NCBI GenBank assembly: GCA_004323695.1 | Contig: SCRU01000150.1 | Coordinates: 1-64,000, forward strand | Direction of reading: 5' to 3' | Length of the DNA: 64,000 bases | Origin: Burkholderiaceae bacterium | GTDB taxonomy: Bacteria > Pseudomonadota > Gammaproteobacteria > Burkholderiales > Burkholderiaceae_C | Shown: in pieces, positions 32,125 through 42,695 of the stretch | Numbering within the stretch: the stretch's first letter is position 1 | Layout of the letters: every line of letters begins with the position of its first letter | Position numbers and translations under genes: made by a program | Notes under the pieces: generated by a model | The model's database searches: none | What the model was told of the DNA's origin: nothing | What the model saw: only the letters and a program-made list of their open reading frames with translations

Positions 32125-32558
32125 CCAACTCAACTCAGGAACAGGCCGGGATTTTCGAGGACCGTTTCGGCCGGCAGGTCGCCGCACGGCTATCCGAAGG
32201 CGCGGCCGATCTGCCGCACGATATCTCCGAGCGCCTGCGCGCATCGCGCGCGCAGGCGCTCGCGCATCGCAAGGTGGCTCGCACCCAGACCGCGGCGGTC
32301 GTGGCGTCTTCCGCAGGCACCGCGACGCTGGCGTTCGGCAACGAAGGCTTGAGCTGGTGGGGACGCATTGCCTCGGCCCTGCCCATTGTGGTGCTGGCCA
32401 TCGGCATGGTGGCGATCAATGTCGTCCAGGACAACAGCCGTACCGTGGAAGTGGCCAAAGTGGACACGGCCCTGTTGACCGATGATTTGCCGCCGGCGGC
32501 GTACACGGACCCGGGCTTTTTGCAGTACCTTCATTCCAGCAAGGACCTGACCCAGTAA
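32121..32558 (+). CDS. DUF3619 membrane protein, putative anti-sigma partner
   Basis: Protein of 145 residues: soluble N-terminus (FEDRFGRQVAARLSEGAADLP), one membrane helix at about 80-102 (RIASALPIVVLAIGMVAI), and a short periplasmic end with PPAAYTDPGFLQYL. Overlap with the sigma factor start-stop (ATGA) and a single-helix topology are what an anti-sigma factor would show, but there is no zinc-finger motif, so the role is inferred from context. Confidence 0.75.
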   Translation: MTNSTQEQAGIFEDRFGRQVAARLSEGAADLPHDISERLRASRAQALAHRKVARTQTAAVVASSAGTATLAFGNEGLSWWGRIASALPIVVLAIGMVAINVVQDNSRTVEVAKVDTALLTDDLPPAAYTDPGFLQYLHSSKDLTQ

Positions 32559-32564
32559 ATCCGG

Positions 32565-33413
32565 ATGAAAATCATTCCGCAAGCGCCCGTAGGCAAGCTT
32601 AACCCGCTCGCGACGGGCGCCGCTATTTTGGCCGCCGCATTCCTGTTGCTGTACGGGGTTCTGCGCGTGGTTCCGGACGACCAGGAGCCGGCGCCGCCCG
32701 CCACAGCAGCCGTCGCTGCCATGGCCCCGGGTGCCACGCCGGCGGTCGCCGCCATGGCCTCGAAGCCGCCGGCCGCGCCTGCTCTCGCCAATCCCAAATC
32801 GCCCGTGCGCAACAGCCGAATCATCCCCAGGAAGAAGCAGCGCAGCGCGGCCCGAAGCGCCTGGAGCGAACTCGGTGCGCCTCAGCAGCAGGCGCTCGCG
32901 CCCCTGGCTTCCATCTGGGACGGCATGAGCCAGTTTCAGCGGCGCAAGTGGCTTGCCATGTCCAGGGATTTCCCGTCCATGCCGCTGGACGAACAGGCCA
33001 AGCTGTATAGCCGCATGGTGGAGTGGGCCTCCCTGAGCGCCCAGCAGCGGGTGCAGGCGAGGCTGAACTTCGCCGACACCGAAGAATTGCCGACCAAGGA
33101 GAAGGAAGCGAAGTGGAAAGCGTATCAGGCGCTCAGCCCTGAAGAGAGGCGCAAATTCGAGGCCAGGGCGCCCGCCCGAATCAGGGGTGCGGCGCCAGCG
33201 CTGCGGCCGGCGCCGCACCGGAAAATGCGGCCTCTGCGGCCCCTCAAGCCGGCGCCGGCTGAGGCGCGGGCGCCGGACGCCACTCCGAATCCCGCTGCGG
33301 CGCCCAAATATCCCCCCAACATTCTGGCCACCGAGCACCGGACCGATCCGAACACCCTGCTTCCGCTCGCACTGCCGATTAAGTCCGCTTCGCCGCCTGC
33401 GGAACCTCATTGA
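32565..33413 (+). CDS. DUF3106 protein, membrane-anchored
   Basis: Protein of 282 residues with an N-terminal membrane helix (ATGAAILAAAFLLLYGVLRVV) and a Pro/Ala linker. The DUF3106 helical segment is at about 93-200 (WSELGAPQQQALAPLASIWD, WLAMSRDFPSMPLDEQAKL, LSAQQRVQARLNFADTE, LSPEERRKFEA), followed by a Pro/Ala/Arg-rich tail. Six bases after DUF3619. The repeated LSPxExxRxxE patterns recall periplasmic helical chaperone-like sensors such as CpxP, which would suit an envelope-stress module; that is speculation. Confidence 0.75.
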   Translation: MKIIPQAPVGKLNPLATGAAILAAAFLLLYGVLRVVPDDQEPAPPATAAVAAMAPGATPAVAAMASKPPAAPALANPKSPVRNSRIIPRKKQRSAARSAWSELGAPQQQALAPLASIWDGMSQFQRRKWLAMSRDFPSMPLDEQAKLYSRMVEWASLSAQQRVQARLNFADTEELPTKEKEAKWKAYQALSPEERRKFEARAPARIRGAAPALRPAPHRKMRPLRPLKPAPAEARAPDATPNPAAAPKYPPNILATEHRTDPNTLLPLALPIKSASPPAEPH

Positions 33414-33496
33414 GCGGTGGAGCCGGCCAGCACCACCGGTTTCACCGGTAAAAAGCCGCTTTGGCCCTTATCCACCATGCCAAACTTGCTTTCAAA

Positions 33497-33994
33497 ATGA
33501 TAGTAACCGACTTTCAGGCACCGTCGCTGCGGCGGCGCATGGCGTGCTGGCTCTACGAGGGCATGCTGCTGTTCGGGGTGGTGTTCATCGCGGGCTACCT
33601 GTTCAGCACCCTGACCCAGACCCGCAACGCCATGGACAACCGCCACCCGCTGCAAGCCTTCCTGTTCGTGGTGTTCGGCATTTACTTCACCTGGTTCTGG
33701 GCCAAGGGGCAAACGCTGGCCATGAAGACATGGAACATTCGCGTGGTGGACCGCCAGGGGCGGGCGTTGACGCAGCCGCGCGCGTTCTGGCGCTACGTCC
33801 TGAGCTGGCTCTGGTTCCTGCCGCCGCTGGCTGCACAGGCGCCGTTCAAGCTCTCGGGCGGCACCTTCACCCTGGTTACCGCCGGCTGGATCGTCTGTTG
33901 GGCGCTGGCCAGCCGTTTGCATCCGCAAAGACAGTTCTGGCATGACGCCATTGCGCGCACGCGGCTGGTGTCGTCGATGCCGCTGAGCCGATAG
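33497..33994 (+). CDS. RDD family membrane protein
   Basis: Protein of 165 residues with the RDD pattern: LRRRMACWLYEGMLLFGVVF at the first helix, then two to three more helices, with GQTLAMKTWNIRVVDRQG in the loop. Function unknown; some RDD proteins are ion exchangers. ATG 33497 is chosen; TTG 33461 in the same frame adds 12 residues with no membrane character. It follows the sigma module by 83 bases. Confidence 0.82.
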   Translation: MIVTDFQAPSLRRRMACWLYEGMLLFGVVFIAGYLFSTLTQTRNAMDNRHPLQAFLFVVFGIYFTWFWAKGQTLAMKTWNIRVVDRQGRALTQPRAFWRYVLSWLWFLPPLAAQAPFKLSGGTFTLVTAGWIVCWALASRLHPQRQFWHDAIARTRLVSSMPLSR

Positions 33995-34044
33995 CCGCCG
34001 GTCCAATCGCGCGCCGGGGCGGCCACGTCAGCGACAATTCACGC

Positions 34045-34454
34045 ATGTCACAAGAAAAATCCGATACCAGGGTCAAGGACGGCACGAATCCACAGAAATC
34101 ACGCACCGGCCTCGACCGGATCTGGCACGCTGGCGGCTATTCCCTGGACGGCTTGCGCGCCGGCTGGCACGAAACCGCTTTCCGCCAGGAGGCCATCGCG
34201 GCCCTGGTGTTGATACCGGCGGCGTTCTGGCTCGGGCGCAATTGGGTCGAAACAGCCTTGCTCGCCGGCTCGGCGCTGATCGTGCTGATGGTGGAGTTGC
34301 TCAATACCGGGCTGGAAGCCACCATCGACCGAATAGGCCCCGATTGGCATGAGTTGTCCAAGCGCGCGAAAGACATGGGTAGCGCCGCGGTGTTACTGAG
34401 CCTGCTGCTGTGCGCGGGCATCTGGCTCGCTGCCGTGTTCGAGAGATTCGCCAA

Positions 34455-34458
<4 letters not shown>
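34045..34458 (+). CDS. dgkA: Diacylglycerol kinase
   Basis: Small trimeric inner-membrane kinase that recycles diacylglycerol to phosphatidic acid. At 137 residues it has three helices and the active-site block VELLNTGLEATIDRIG plus RAKDMGSAAVLLSLLLC. The N-terminus has an extra 20 polar residues. ATGA overlap with the next gene. Confidence 0.94.
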
Positions 34459-35419
<961 letters not shown>

Positions 35420-37096
35420 TTAAGCGCGGAACTTGCTGGTAATAGGATACCGCCAATCCTTGCCAAAGCTGCGGTGCGTCACGCGGATGCCCACGGGGGC
35501 CTGGCGCCGCTTGTATTCGTTGATCTTGATCAGGCGCGTGACGCGCTCCACATCGGCGCGCGCAAAGCCGGCGGCGATGATCTCCTCGATGCTCTGGTCG
35601 TTCTCCATGTAGCGTTCCAGAATCGCGTCCAGCACCTCGTACGGCGGCAGGGAATCCTGGTCGGTCTGGTCCGGGCGCAGCTCGGCGCTGGGCGGGCGCG
35701 TAATGATGCGCTCGGGGACGGGATTGGCGCCGGTGCCGTACGGGTCGTGCGCGTTGCGCCAGCGCGCCAGGCGGAACACCGTGGTCTTGGCCAGGTCCTT
35801 GATGGCCGCGAAACCGCCCGCCATGTCGCCGTACAGAGTGCAGTAGCCGGTGGCCAGCTCGCTCTTGTTGCCGGTGGTCAGCACGATGGCGCCGAACTTG
35901 TTGGAAAGCGCCATGAGCAGCGTGCCGCGGATGCGGGCCTGGATGTTTTCCTCGGTCGTGTCGTCCTTCAAACCCTGGAACTCACCTGCCAGACTGGCCT
36001 TGAAGGCTTCGAACATCGGCAGGATGGAAATCTCGTCGTAGCGCACGGCCAGGCGCGCCGCCATCTCGCGCGCGTCGATCCAGCTGATGTCGGCCGTGTA
36101 GGGCGAAGGCATCATCACGGTGCGCACCCGGTCGGGTCCGAGGGCGTCGACAGCGATCGCCAGCACCAGTGCCGAGTCGATGCCGCCCGACAGGCCGAGG
36201 ATCGCGCCCGGGAAGCCGTTCTTGCCGATGTAGTCGCGCACGCCCAGCACCAGCGCGTCCCACAGGTCCGCATCGGGGCCACGCTGCGGGGCCACATTGG
36301 CTACCAATTTGATTGCCAACTTCGACCGCTGCACCTCGACTTCAAACAGTGTTTCCTGAAAACCCGGGGCGCGCCCGGCCACCGAACCATCGGTATTCAA
36401 CGCGAACGAGTAGCCTTCGAACACCACCTCGTCCTGCCCGCCCGCCAGGTGTGCATACACCAGCGGCAGGCCGCAGGCCAGGGCGCGCTGGCGCATCATC
36501 TGCTCGCGCTCGTCGCCCTTGCCCACATGGAATGGCGAGGCGTTGATCACGGCCAGCAGTTCGGCGCCCGCTTCCTTCGCCAGTTGCGCGGGCTCCTCGA
36601 ACCAGGCGTCCTCGCAGATCAGCAGGCCCACGCTGAGCCGCTCCACCCCTTCGCCCACCTGGAACACGCACACGCCCTGGCCCGGCGTGAAGTAGCGGCG
36701 CTCATCGAACACCTGGTAGTTGGGCAGCTCACGCTTGGCATAGGTCTCCAGCACGCGGCCCTCGCTGAGCACACTGGCCGCGTTGTGCCGGTGCGGCACC
36801 GCCACCGACCGGCTGCGCACGTCTCCGCCCGTCGGATGGCCAACCACGACTACCAGGCCTTTTAACCCGGCGAGTTCGCGGGCCACCGTTTTCACGGCAT
36901 CATCGCAGGCAGCGATGAAGGCGGGGCGCAGGAACAGGTCCTCCGCCGCGTAGCCGCAAATCGACAGTTCCGGTGTCAGCACCAGCCGGGCGCCACCAGC
37001 GTAGGCGAGTCGCGCGGCGTCGATGATTTTTTGTGCGTTGCCGGTCAAGTCGCCCACGACAAAGTTGAGCTGCGCCACACAGATTTTGAGAGTCAT
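35420..37096 (-). CDS. nadE: Glutamine-dependent NAD+ synthetase
   Basis: Makes NAD+ from deamido-NAD with glutamine as nitrogen source. The 558-residue protein has an N-terminal nitrilase-type glutaminase domain (ICGYAAEDLFLRPAF; LLICEDAWFEEPAQ with the catalytic Cys) and a C-terminal synthetase domain with the PP-loop GLSGGIDSALVLAIAVDALG and TTGNKSELATGYCTLYGDM. Its ATG is 7 bases from the GTG of the divergent acetyltransferase gene. Confidence 0.97.
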   Translation of the reverse strand: MTLKICVAQLNFVVGDLTGNAQKIIDAARLAYAGGARLVLTPELSICGYAAEDLFLRPAFIAACDDAVKTVARELAGLKGLVVVVGHPTGGDVRSRSVAVPHRHNAASVLSEGRVLETYAKRELPNYQVFDERRYFTPGQGVCVFQVGEGVERLSVGLLICEDAWFEEPAQLAKEAGAELLAVINASPFHVGKGDEREQMMRQRALACGLPLVYAHLAGGQDEVVFEGYSFALNTDGSVAGRAPGFQETLFEVEVQRSKLAIKLVANVAPQRGPDADLWDALVLGVRDYIGKNGFPGAILGLSGGIDSALVLAIAVDALGPDRVRTVMMPSPYTADISWIDAREMAARLAVRYDEISILPMFEAFKASLAGEFQGLKDDTTEENIQARIRGTLLMALSNKFGAIVLTTGNKSELATGYCTLYGDMAGGFAAIKDLAKTTVFRLARWRNAHDPYGTGANPVPERIITRPPSAELRPDQTDQDSLPPYEVLDAILERYMENDQSIEEIIAAGFARADVERVTRLIKINEYKRRQAPVGIRVTHRSFGKDWRYPITSKFRA

Positions 37097-37103
37097 AGGA
37101 ACA

Positions 37104-38360
37104 GTGAAAAGCGATTCAAACGATTATGTCATCCGGGTGTTTTCCTCGCCGCTGGAGGTGGGCGCCGCCGACTGGAACGCCCTGCTGTCGCGCCAGCCCG
37201 AGGCCAACCCCTTCATGCGCCACGAATACCTCGCCGCGCTGCACGAGAGCGGCAGCGCGGCACCACAAACCGGCTGGACGCCACGCTTTTTCACGCTGTG
37301 GCAGCGCCAAGCGCTGGTCGCCGCCTGCGCGCTGTACCTCAAGGATCACTCCTACGGCGAATATGTGTTCGACTGGGCCTGGGCCAACGCCTACGAGCAG
37401 CATGGCCTCGCGTACTACCCGAAGGCCGTGCTCGCGTCGCCCTTCACGCCGGTGCCCGGTGCGCGCCTGCTGGCGTGCGACGCGCCCGCACGCCATGCCC
37501 TGCTCAAAGCGCTGGTGCACTGGTGCGGCGAGCAACGACTGTCATCGCTGCATTTGCTGTTCATCGGCGAGGCGGATGTCGCGGCTTGCGAACAAGCCGG
37601 ACTCATGCTGCGCCACACGGTGCAATTCCATTGGACCAATTTGCCCTCCACGCCCGACGACGAAACGGGGTATCGTGATTTCGACCACTTCCTCGCCGGC
37701 CTGAGCCAGGACAAGCGCAAGAAAATCCGCCACGAACGTCGCAAGGTGGCGCAGGCGGGGGTCGGCTTCCGCTGGTCACTGGGGCGTGACATCAGCCCAG
37801 ACGACTGGGACTTTTTCTACCGCTGCTACGAGCGCACCTACTACGAGCATGGCAACGCGCCGTATCTGAGCCGCGACTTCTTCCGGCGCATGGCCGACAC
37901 CATGCCGGAGAACTGGCTGCTGTTCGTGGCCGAGCGCGGCGGCATGCCCATCGCTACCAGTTTGATAGCTGTCAGCGGAGATCCGGAAAGGGCAACCGGC
38001 CCATCTGGCTCACAAATGGCCGGCGAAGCGGGCGCGCGTGTCGCGTACGGCCGTTACTGGGGCGCGCTCGAGCGCGTAGACTGCCTGCATTTCGAAGCCT
38101 GCTACTACCAGCCGCTGCAGTGGTGCATGGAACATGGCGTGCAGCGCTTCGAGGGCGGCGCCCAGGGCGAGCACAAGATGGCGCGCGCCCTGCTGCCGGT
38201 CAGGACCACCAGCGCGCACTGGCTGGCGCACCCGGCCTTCGCCGACGCGGTGGAGCGCTTTCTGGCGCGCGAAGGCGAAGGCATTGAGCACTATATGGAG
38301 GACTTGGCGCGCCGCAGCCCGTTCAAGCGGGCCAGCACCGGCAACGCCGGCTCCACTTGA
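37104..38360 (+). CDS. FemAB-like GNAT family N-acetyltransferase (DUF482)
   Basis: Protein of 418 residues of the peptidogalycan biosynthesis/recognition family (DUF482, FemAB-like). Typical segments are NPFMRHEYLAALHESG, CALYLKDHSYGEYVFDWAWA, SQDKRKKIRHERRKV and GGAQGEHKMARALLPVRT. Substrate unknown. GTG 37104 with ATAGGA upstream is used. Residues about 292-315 form an extra loop encoded by an AT-rich repeat-like insertion at 37952-38018; flanking homology (PIATSLIA then VAYGRYWGALE) appears continuous without it. Confidence 0.85.
   Translation: MKSDSNDYVIRVFSSPLEVGAADWNALLSRQPEANPFMRHEYLAALHESGSAAPQTGWTPRFFTLWQRQALVAACALYLKDHSYGEYVFDWAWANAYEQHGLAYYPKAVLASPFTPVPGARLLACDAPARHALLKALVHWCGEQRLSSLHLLFIGEADVAACEQAGLMLRHTVQFHWTNLPSTPDDETGYRDFDHFLAGLSQDKRKKIRHERRKVAQAGVGFRWSLGRDISPDDWDFFYRCYERTYYEHGNAPYLSRDFFRRMADTMPENWLLFVAERGGMPIATSLIAVSGDPERATGPSGSQMAGEAGARVAYGRYWGALERVDCLHFEACYYQPLQWCMEHGVQRFEGGAQGEHKMARALLPVRTTSAHWLAHPAFADAVERFLAREGEGIEHYMEDLARRSPFKRASTGNAGST
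37952..38018. repeat. Repeat-like insertion within the acetyltransferase gene
   Basis: The segment opens with AGTTTGATAGCTGTCAGCG, a sequence style seen in short Comamonadaceae intergenic repeats, and ends near CTCACAAATGG. It is translated in frame and adds roughly 23 residues (VSGDPERATGPSGSQMAGEA) to the protein. The assignment rests on word similarity, not on a full-length match within the window. Confidence 0.4.
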
Positions 38361-38539
38361 TGCGATGCGGAAAACCAGCCCGGTGCCTCGGTAAAAACCC
38401 CGAGACCGCGCGTCGCCAAGGAGACGAAAACGAGGACAGTGTTCTCTAAAACCAACTTGAAACTGCGCGCCGTGATGGACAAAGCTGCTAATGTCAGCCC
38501 CATGACAACATCCCGGCGCAAGGCGCCTGCACCGACCTG

Positions 38540-39343
38540 ATGACCGCAGCCACGGCACGCCCCCAGACAACTGAAAACCGCCCCGATCTGGCGCCACCCA
38601 GCCATTGGCTGCTGGCCATGGAGTTTCGGGCCTTCTGGGAGTTTGGCGCGGTGCTGCCGGCGTGGCCCATGCTGCAGCGCGCGCCCGGCGGCGACGGCCA
38701 CCCCGTCATTGTGTTTCCGGGCCTGGGCGCCAACGACGCCTCCACCGTGCCGCTGCGTCGCTATCTGGGCAGCCTCGGCTATGACGCCGCCGGCTGGAAC
38801 CAGGGCTTCAACTTCGGCCCGCGCGCGGGGGTGCTGGGCGCGGCGCGCCGGCAGGTGGAAGATACCTTCCAGAGCGCCGGCAGAAAGGTCAGCCTGATCG
38901 GCTGGAGCCTGGGCGGCGTGTACGCGCGCGAACTCGCGAAGCTGCTGCCGCACATGGTGCGGGGCGTGATCACGCTGGGCACGCCGTTTGCCGGGCCGCC
39001 CAGGAGCACGAACGCCTGGCGCATCTACGAGTTCACGAGCGGCCACAATATTGAGATGGAGTCACGCGACTATGACTTGCCTGCGCCGCCGCCGGTGCCC
39101 ACCACCTCGGTGTATTCACGCAGCGATGGCATCGTGGCGTGGCAGGGCAGCATCCAGGCACCCAGCCATGCCAATCCGGACACTGAAAACGTCGAAGTCA
39201 TCGCCAGCCACGTGGGCCTGGGCTTGAATCCCAGCGCCTGGTGGGTCGTGGCCGACCGGCTCTCGCAGGCCGAAGGTGAATGGAAACCCTTTGAGCGCAG
39301 GCGCGGCCTGCACGGGCTGATTTTTCCCGATCCGCAGCGCTGA
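38540..39343 (+). CDS. Alpha/beta hydrolase (lipase-like)
   Basis: Cytosolic hydrolase of 267 residues without a signal peptide. The fold is clear: VIVFPGLGANDAST at the first strand/oxyanion region, nucleophile elbow GWSLGG (Ser123), acid in YSRSDGIVAW (Asp196) and His224 in IASHVGLGLNP. The DGIV and SHVGL arrangement recalls PGAP1/lipase-type esterases. The substrate is not known. Begins with TGATG overlap of a tiny upstream frame; nothing else is seen in the 179-base gap before it. Confidence 0.85.
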   Translation: MTAATARPQTTENRPDLAPPSHWLLAMEFRAFWEFGAVLPAWPMLQRAPGGDGHPVIVFPGLGANDASTVPLRRYLGSLGYDAAGWNQGFNFGPRAGVLGAARRQVEDTFQSAGRKVSLIGWSLGGVYARELAKLLPHMVRGVITLGTPFAGPPRSTNAWRIYEFTSGHNIEMESRDYDLPAPPPVPTTSVYSRSDGIVAWQGSIQAPSHANPDTENVEVIASHVGLGLNPSAWWVVADRLSQAEGEWKPFERRRGLHGLIFPDPQR

Positions 39344-39411
39344 CCCCCACCGCGAGCTACCGCGTCCAGACAGCCGCTTGCGCTGGCGCCGAATCCGCGA
39401 TTGCTTTGCTT

Positions 39412-39455
39412 TCTATAGCCACTTTGTCAATACCGGCAAGGGCTACATACCTTTT
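39412..39455. repeat. AT-rich repeat copy overlapping the ppa 3' end
   Basis: TATAGCCACTTTGTC, AATACC and GGCAAGGGCTACATACC match, in order, the opposite strand of the copy at 27481-27529 (ATAGCTATCATC, AATACC, ATAAGGGCTACAGGC). The ppa stop codon (39443-39445) lies inside it, so the last residues of Ppa derive from the repeat. Confidence 0.5.
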
Positions 39456-40012
39456 TCGTAGGTCACTGGCGCCTGCGCGCGTGCCTTCGCCTGGTAGCTC
39501 GCAATGCCATCCATGATTTCCTTCCTGGCGGCATCGACGCCTTCCCAGCCCAGAATCTTCACCCACTTGCCAGGCTCCAGATCCTTGTAATGCTCGAAGA
39601 AGTGGGCGATGGTGTTCAGTCGCGCCGGGTTCAGATCCTCGGGCTTTTGCCACTGCGTGTAGATCGACAGGATCTTGTCGATCGGCACCGCCAGCACCTT
39701 GCCGTCGTCGCCGGCCTCGTCCTGCATCTTCAATATGCCGAGCGGGCGGCAGGTCACCACCACCCCGGGAATCAGCGGCACCGGCGTGATCACGAGCACG
39801 TCCACCGGGTCGCCGTCGCCGCTCAAGGTGCGCGGCACGTAGCCGTAATTGGTGGGGTAATGCATGGACGTGCTCATGAAGCGGTCCACGAAGATGGCAT
39901 CCGTCTCCTTGTCCACCTCGTATTTGACGGGATCGGCGTTCATCGGAATCTCGATGATCACGTTGAAGGCGTCCGGCGCGTTTTTGCCGGGGGTTACTCT
40001 GTCCAGGGCCAT
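39443..40012 (-). CDS. ppa: Soluble inorganic pyrophosphatase, family I
   Basis: Hydrolyses PPi in the cytosol. From ATG 40012 ([20 protein letters not shown]) the protein has 189 residues; metal-binding [22 protein letters not shown] and [17 protein letters not shown] are all present. Its last residues (EKGM) come from an overlapping repeat. Divergent from hppA with a 245-base gap that must carry both promoters. Confidence 0.96.
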   Translation of the reverse strand: MALDRVTPGKNAPDAFNVIIEIPMNADPVKYEVDKETDAIFVDRFMSTSMHYPTNYGYVPRTLSGDGDPVDVLVITPVPLIPGVVVTCRPLGILKMQDEAGDDGKVLAVPIDKILSIYTQWQKPEDLNPARLNTIAHFFEHYKDLEPGKWVKILGWEGVDAARKEIMDGIASYQAKARAQAPVTYEKGM

Positions 40013-40257
40013 GGTGGTGTCTCGGGTTGGAAATAAATCAGGAAATTTTCCTAGGATTAACCCTGATTTTACCGGCACACCCATTGCTTTATCGACCCTG
40101 TGATCGTCCCGACAAACTTTTCCGCTTATATTTCCGGCGTTGGCCAATCGACTCCACCGTGGCTGTGCTGGACTGGGGTAGCGAGGAAGCAACGCAGCGG
40201 GGGCACCGCTTGCGTGCTGCCCCCACCCGGCGACAACAACGAGCAGGAGAAATTTTT

Positions 40258-42321
40258 ATGAATGGCAACATGGCGCTGATCCTGGCGCTTGTCTGCGGGC
40301 TGATTGCCGTGGCGTACGGCATCTGGGCGCGCAGCTGGATTCTTTCGCAGGACGCAGGCAATGCGCGGATGCAGGAAATTGCAGCCGCGATCCAGACCGG
40401 CGCGGCCGCCTACCTCGCGCGGCAGTACCGCACCATTGCGATCGTCGGCGTCGTGCTGGCGATCCTGATCGGCATTTTTCTGGACGTGAAGACCGCGATC
40501 GGCTTCATCGCGGGCGCGGTGCTGTCCGGCGCCTGCGGCTTCATCGGCATGAACGTCTCCGTGCGCGCGAACGTGCGCACCGCGCAGGCGGCCACGCGCG
40601 GCATGGGCCCGGCGCTGGACGTCGCGTTCCGCGGCGGCGCGATCACCGGCATGCTGGTGGTGGGCCTGGGCCTGCTCGGCGTGACCTGCTTCTACTGGTT
40701 CCTGACCGCTGGCGGCGCGGCGGGCACAGCGCTCGGCGCGGAACTGACCCCGCTGATCGGCTTCGCGTTCGGCGCGTCGCTCATCTCGATCTTCGCGCGT
40801 CTGGGCGGCGGCATCTTCACCAAGGGCGCCGACGTCGGCGCGGATCTGGTCGGCAAGGTCGAGGCCGGCATCCCCGAAGACGACCCGCGCAACCCGGCGG
40901 TGATTGCCGACAACGTGGGCGACAACGTCGGTGACTGTGCCGGCATGGCGGCCGACCTGTTCGAGACCTACGCGGTCACGCTGATCGCCACCATCGTGCT
41001 CGGCGTGCTGCTGATCGCGAACGCCGGCGCGCAGGCGGCGGTCTATCCACTCGCGCTCGGCGCGGTCTCCATCGTCGCCTCCATCATCGGCTGCTTCTTC
41101 GTGAAGGCATCGCCCGGCATGAAGAACGTGATGCCGGCGTTGTACCGTGGCCTGGCCGTGGCCGGCGTGCTGTCGCTCGTCGCGTTCTACTTCGTCACGA
41201 CCTGGCTGATGCCGGACAACGCGGTGGCCGCCAGCGGCAGTCAGCTGCGGCTGTTCGGCGCCTGCGTGGTCGGCCTGGTGCTGACCGGTGCGCTGGTCTG
41301 GATCACCGAGTACTACACCGGCACGCAATATGCTCCGGTGCGCCATATCGCACAGGCATCCACCACCGGGCACGGCACCAACATCATCGCCGGCCTGGGC
41401 GTGTCGATGCGTTCCACCGCCTGGCCGGTCGTCTGTGTCTGCATCGCGATCGGCGTCTCGTACCAGCTCGCCGGCCTGTATGGCATTGCGGTCGCCGCGA
41501 CCTCGATGCTCTCGATGGCCGGCATCGTGGTCGCGCTCGACGCGTACGGTCCGATCACCGACAACGCCGGCGGCATCGCCGAGATGAGCGAGATGCCCAG
41601 CAGCGTGCGCGACATCACCGACCCGCTGGACGCGGTCGGCAACACCACCAAGGCAGTGACCAAGGGCTACGCGATCGGTTCCGCCGGTCTGGCGGCGCTG
41701 GTGCTGTTCGCCGACTACACGCACAAGCTCGAGTCGTTCGGCCAGACCATCGACTTCAACCTGTCGGACCCGATGGTGATCATCGGCCTGATCATCGGCG
41801 GGCTGATTCCCTATCTGTTCGGCGCGATGGCGATGGAAGCCGTGGGCCGCGCTGCCGGCGCCGTGGTGGTTGAAGTACGGCGCCAATTCCGCGACATCAA
41901 GGGCATCATGGATGGTTCGGGCAAGCCCGAGTACGGCAAGGCAGTGGACATGCTGACCTCGGCGGCCATCAAGGAAATGATGATCCCCAGCCTGCTGCCC
42001 GTGGTGGTGCCGATTCTGGTCGGCCTGATCCTCGGCCCGAAGGCGCTGGGTGGCCTCCTGATGGGTACGATCGTGACCGGCCTGTTCGTCGCGATCTCGA
42101 TGTGCACCGGCGGCGGCGCCTGGGACAACGCGAAGAAGTACATCGAGGACGGCAACTTCGGCGGCAAGGGCTCGGAAGCGCACAAGGCGGCCGTGACCGG
42201 CGATACCGTCGGCGACCCGTACAAGGACACGGCCGGCCCGGCGGTGAACCCGCTGATCAAAATCATCAACATCGTCGCGCTGTTGATCGTGCCGCTCGTG
42301 ATCCACTTCCACGGCGGCTGA
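40258..42321 (+). CDS. hppA: K+-independent proton-translocating membrane pyrophosphatase
   Basis: Integral membrane pump of 687 residues with about 16 helices, coupling PPi hydrolysis to H+ export. The active site is [20 protein letters not shown] followed by [15 protein letters not shown]. The motif GNTTKA has Lys where K+-dependent enzymes have Ala, the known marker of K+-independent H+-PPases. An AGCAGGAGA site precedes the ATG. Faces soluble ppa; having both suggests PPi is used either for heat or for gradient building. Confidence 0.96.
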   Translation: MNGNMALILALVCGLIAVAYGIWARSWILSQDAGNARMQEIAAAIQTGAAAYLARQYRTIAIVGVVLAILIGIFLDVKTAIGFIAGAVLSGACGFIGMNVSVRANVRTAQAATRGMGPALDVAFRGGAITGMLVVGLGLLGVTCFYWFLTAGGAAGTALGAELTPLIGFAFGASLISIFARLGGGIFTKGADVGADLVGKVEAGIPEDDPRNPAVIADNVGDNVGDCAGMAADLFETYAVTLIATIVLGVLLIANAGAQAAVYPLALGAVSIVASIIGCFFVKASPGMKNVMPALYRGLAVAGVLSLVAFYFVTTWLMPDNAVAASGSQLRLFGACVVGLVLTGALVWITEYYTGTQYAPVRHIAQASTTGHGTNIIAGLGVSMRSTAWPVVCVCIAIGVSYQLAGLYGIAVAATSMLSMAGIVVALDAYGPITDNAGGIAEMSEMPSSVRDITDPLDAVGNTTKAVTKGYAIGSAGLAALVLFADYTHKLESFGQTIDFNLSDPMVIIGLIIGGLIPYLFGAMAMEAVGRAAGAVVVEVRRQFRDIKGIMDGSGKPEYGKAVDMLTSAAIKEMMIPSLLPVVVPILVGLILGPKALGGLLMGTIVTGLFVAISMCTGGGAWDNAKKYIEDGNFGGKGSEAHKAAVTGDTVGDPYKDTAGPAVNPLIKIINIVALLIVPLVIHFHGG

Positions 42322-42444
42322 AAACGATCGCCACGGCATGCCGCGCTGACGAAGCGGCGAACGCATTGACTGGAATTGGCGCGGATGCCGCCGGCGTCGA
42401 TGTGCCGTTGCACTAGTCTCGCGGCCGAATACCTTGCCAACAGG

Positions 42445-42469
42445 AAAACCCGCCTCGCGCGGGTTTTTT
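42445..42469 (+). terminator. Rho-independent terminator after hppA
   Basis: AAAACCCGC (42445-42453) pairs with GCGGGTTTT (42459-42467), and the T run continues to 42469. Located 124 bases after the hppA stop. Confidence 0.85.
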
Positions 42470-42695
42470 AATCCCTCTCGTGATCTGACTTCGAGCGCAG
42501 GCGCGAGACACCGCTCTGAAGCAGCCCCGCTCGAATGGCACGGGGAGGCTCCAACATCTGCGCCGCAACTATCTGCCCGGCCGCCGCCAACAATACCGGA
42601 CAGGCCACCAAATTCACGGTGAGGTCCGCCAGCCAACCCTGGTAAGGAGTAGGATTCTCAAGTGTTGCTGACGCACCCGAATTAGGAGATTTGAC
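42470..42695. other. Intergenic region upstream of the Mo-hydroxylase genes
   Basis: The hppA-to-iorA gap is 374 bases; apart from the terminator it holds no convincing gene. An AGGAG-like site (TTAGGAGATTTGAC) precedes the next start. No promoter, operator or riboswitch could be recognised. Confidence 0.4.

Noticed and set aside
40126-42636. 836-codon open frame antisense to hppA
   Set aside because: Composition (Asp, His, Arg, Gln) mirrors the membrane helices of hppA read in reverse; no start signal and no domain.
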